Shown here in pieces: positions 62,110 to 64,000 of a stretch of DNA of 64,000 nucleotides. The notes beneath the pieces are model-generated. The model saw only the letters and a program-made list of their open reading frames with translations, was not told the DNA's origin and did not search any database. Numbering within the stretch: position 1 is the stretch's first letter; each line of letters opens with the position of its first letter. The translations under genes and the position numbers were made by a program. The DNA comes from Nocardioides sp. B-3 (GTDB lineage: Bacteria; Actinomycetota; Actinomycetes; Propionibacteriales; Nocardioidaceae). The DNA is taken from positions 4,402,001 through 4,466,000 of the forward strand of contig NZ_CP087968.1 of assembly GCF_024703895.1 (NCBI RefSeq), given 5' to 3'.

Positions 62110-63006
62110 CGGGTCCCACCTCCAGCAAGCCCGGGCTGCATGGCCGCGTCGACCCGGTCGACGCCGACCAAGAACCGCTCGGGCGGGCGTAGGTTCGCCG
62201 CGGACCTGATCCACATCAGGCCACCGGCGAAGACCGAGAGCACGACCGCGAGCATCAGCTGGCCCAGTGGGGTGGAGTACGGGGCGACGTAGTCGCGGGG
62301 AGAAGACCGCCATCCCCCCGCGAAGATCGCGGTGGCCCTGACGATGATCAGCGCGGTTCGGCGCAGGCTCTTGCGGCCCTCCTCGATCCGACGGCGCATG
62401 TCGACCTCCTCGCGCAGCGGCGGCCGTGGCGGTGAGGGTGGCCACCGAGGCCGGGGCCGCGCAGCTTGGAGTTGAGGATCAGTGCGGCCACGACCGGGTC
62501 GGCTGAGGAGTCCTCGAACTCCTCGGCGAACGCGGCCAGCGCCCGGGTGAGCGGGATCTGTACCCGCACGCGTCCGTCGAGCCGTTGGAGCGCCGGCTGG
62601 AGCATCGGCGGTGCGGCGGTCAGGGAGTGCCGGATCGCGTCCTCGAGGCCAACCGACCCGGCGATGGAGTCACGCAGTGACTCGGTCCAGTGGCCAATGC
62701 CTCGACCCGCTCGACCTGACCGGTTGCGGTCTTGCCTCCGCCGAACATGGTGGGCCACAGGTAGATCGCAGCGGCGGTCGCGCCCGCGGCTACGGGCCAC
62801 CCGGTCAGTGCTGCGACCAGAACCGCGGCCCCGAGGGCGATGACGGCGCGGCGACGTGCGCCGCTACCCCACAGCGTGTTCCCGCGGCCCTTGCTGACCC
62901 GCTTGCGAGTAGTCGGCTTCCATCCCGTCAGGGCAGCGAGCAGGAGCAGGATGCTGCCGCCCGGGGCAAGCCCGAGCAGGAGACCAGTGAACGCTGTCAG
63001 GGACAT
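62106..63006 (-). CDS. TadB-like pilus platform protein (T2SSF domain)
   Basis: About 300 residues. N-terminal hydrophobic MSLTAFTGLLLGLAPGGSIL, then the T2SSF-like ALAAFAEEFEDSSADPVVAA and a C-terminal membrane helix. Two frame changes near 62700 and 62450. Start overlaps the tadA stop. Confidence 0.75.
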
Positions 63007-64000
63007 ACCCGCTCACCATCCACCGGTGCTCGGCTGCTGCCACCCGACCGCGGACAGGTAGTCCAGTCGTTGCGGAGTGGTGCCGGTCCAGTGGCCGAGC
63101 CGTGCGGGTCGGAGACAAAGATCTCCGAGGCCGGGACCGAGTCTTCGTAGCCGTTGACTTCGAGGATGGAGTCCGGGGCGCCGCTTGCCGGTCTTGGGGT
63201 GGCGGCTGATGAACACCACGTAGTCCAGCCCGCCGGCGATGAGCCGGAACGATGCCTCGTGCGGGAGCCGCTCTTGCGACTGGATGGCGTAGGTCGCGAT
63301 CCGCTCGAACACCTCGCGTGAGCTGCGTGCGTGGATCGTCGACATCGACCCGTCGTTGCCCTGCCCCATCGCGTTGAGCATCTGGACGATCTCGGGGCCG
63401 AGGACCTCACCGACGATGACCCGATCGGGCGCCATCCGCAGAGTTCGCCGCACCAGTCGGTCCATCCCGATGTAGCCCTGACCCTCGGAGTTCGCCAGCC
63501 GCACCTCCATCGGCACACAGTTGGGGTGCCGGTCCTCAGAACTTGTGCAGCCCCAACTCGAGCGCGTTCTCCACGGTGACGATTCGTTCCTCGGGACCGA
63601 TCTCGGCCGCCATCGCCCGGAGCAGGGTGGTCTTCCCACTCTTTGTGCCGCCGGCGATCATCACGTTGAACCGAGCCCGGACGATCGCGCGCAGGAAGTC
63701 GGCGGCCTCGTCGGTAATCGTGTTGTTGCCGACCGTGTCCGTGAGTTCGGCCTTCTCCCATCGGTGTCGACGGATCGACACCGACGGCCGCGGGGTGACG
63801 CCCATGACACCTGAGAGGCGCGACCCATCGGGCAGGGTGAGGTCCACCTCGGGGTTGGCCGCGTCCCAAGGCCGCGAGTTCAGGCCTGCGTACGCCGCGA
63901 GGCCTTGGACCACTTCGATCAGTTCCGCGTCGCTGCTCGCGACCGGCTCGACCGGCTCCCGGGGGTGCGTCCGATTCGGCCCGGGACACCCAGACCTCGT
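62997..64000 (-). CDS. TadA/CpaF-like pilus ATPase, N-terminus off window
   Basis: Type II/IV secretion ATPase. Walker A GGTKSGKTTLLR, Walker B DRVIVGEVLGPEIVQML and the His-box STIHARS are clear. Three frame changes near 63920, 63540 and 63180. The N-terminal domain continues beyond the window edge. Powers Flp pilus assembly, with TadB and TadC just downstream. Confidence 0.85.
   Translation of the reverse strand, partial: EVWVSRAESDAPPGAGRAGREQRRGTDRSGPRPRGVRRPELAALGRGQPRGGPHPARWVAPLRCHGRHPAAVGVDPSTPMGEGRTHGHGRQQHDYRRGRRLPARDRPGSVQRDDRRRHKEWEDHPAPGDGGRDRSRGTNRHRGERARVGAAQVLRTGTPTVCRWRCGWRTPRVRATSGWTDWCGELCGWRPIGSSSVRSSAPRSSRCSTRWGRATTGRCRRSTHAAHARCSSGSRPTPSSRKSGSRTRHRSGSSPAGWTTWCSSAATPRPASGAPDSILEVNGYEDSVPASEIFVSDPHGSATGPAPLRNDWTTCPRSGGSSRAPVDGERVCP

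Noticed and set aside
1-64000. CRISPR arrays or phage structural genes
   Set aside because: No regularly spaced direct repeats with spacers and no capsid, tail or terminase genes were seen.

Overview
The window is high-GC DNA with actinobacterial gene families throughout: SCP-x-type thiolases, SCO6880-type conjugation proteins, LysM/BTAD regulators and MobF relaxases. I see no rRNA, tRNA, CRISPR array or phage structural genes. The left 24 kb is a catabolic region and the right 36 kb looks like the backbone of a conjugative plasmid or integrative conjugative element. Two insertion sequences lie between them. No integrase or classical replication initiator was recognised, so plasmid and ICE cannot be told apart here. 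The species cannot be named from the sequence alone.

Layout. (1) 1-4596: a Rieske ring-hydroxylating dioxygenase (alpha and beta) with a meta-cleavage-type hydrolase. They are transcribed leftwards, divergent from a GntR regulator and an enolase-superfamily enzyme, with a pair of identical 12-bp repeats in the shared promoter. (2) 5042-18025: fourteen leftward genes, mostly with overlapping stops and starts, forming a roughly 13-kb CoA-thioester degradation operon: two acyl-CoA ligases, two acyl-CoA dehydrogenases, two enoyl-CoA hydratases, three hotdog hydratases, two SDRs, a DUF35 protein and two SCP2-type thiolases. (3) 18140-24174: a TetR regulator and a rightward five-gene branched-chain-type ABC importer. 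A shared 16-bp operator-like sequence occurs before the catabolic operon and twice before the importer, so uptake and degradation of one carboxylic acid substrate are probably co-regulated. (4) 24228-27569: an IS1380-type element with clean 5-bp target duplications, then an IS21-type element with internal deletions in both genes. (5) 27656-35579: a VOC protein, a MobF relaxase-helicase, a DnaG-like primase and a multi-HTH protein. (6) 35639-41312: cargo resembling a defence island: a beta-beta-alpha-Me nuclease, remnants of an OLD-type ATPase and a Vsr nuclease, and a divergent module of a MORC/GHKL ATPase, a Rossmann-like protein and a C5-cytosine methyltransferase. (7) 41928-55984: a leftward conjugative type IV secretion operon (VirD4, VirB4, SCO6880, VirB6 and VirB2-like proteins, and an EEP nuclease-transglycosylase-NlpC fusion). 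(8) 56274-64000: a leftward Tad/Flp pilus operon with a LysM-BTAD regulator.

The main caution is that about three quarters of the genes carry one or more apparent frameshifts, in every module, including genes whose catalytic motifs are all preserved once the frame is restored. This looks more like indel error in the underlying reads than real decay. Coordinates below span the restored gene, and apparent frameshift positions are approximate. Only the two IS21 genes and the OLD/Vsr remnants look broken by real deletions.
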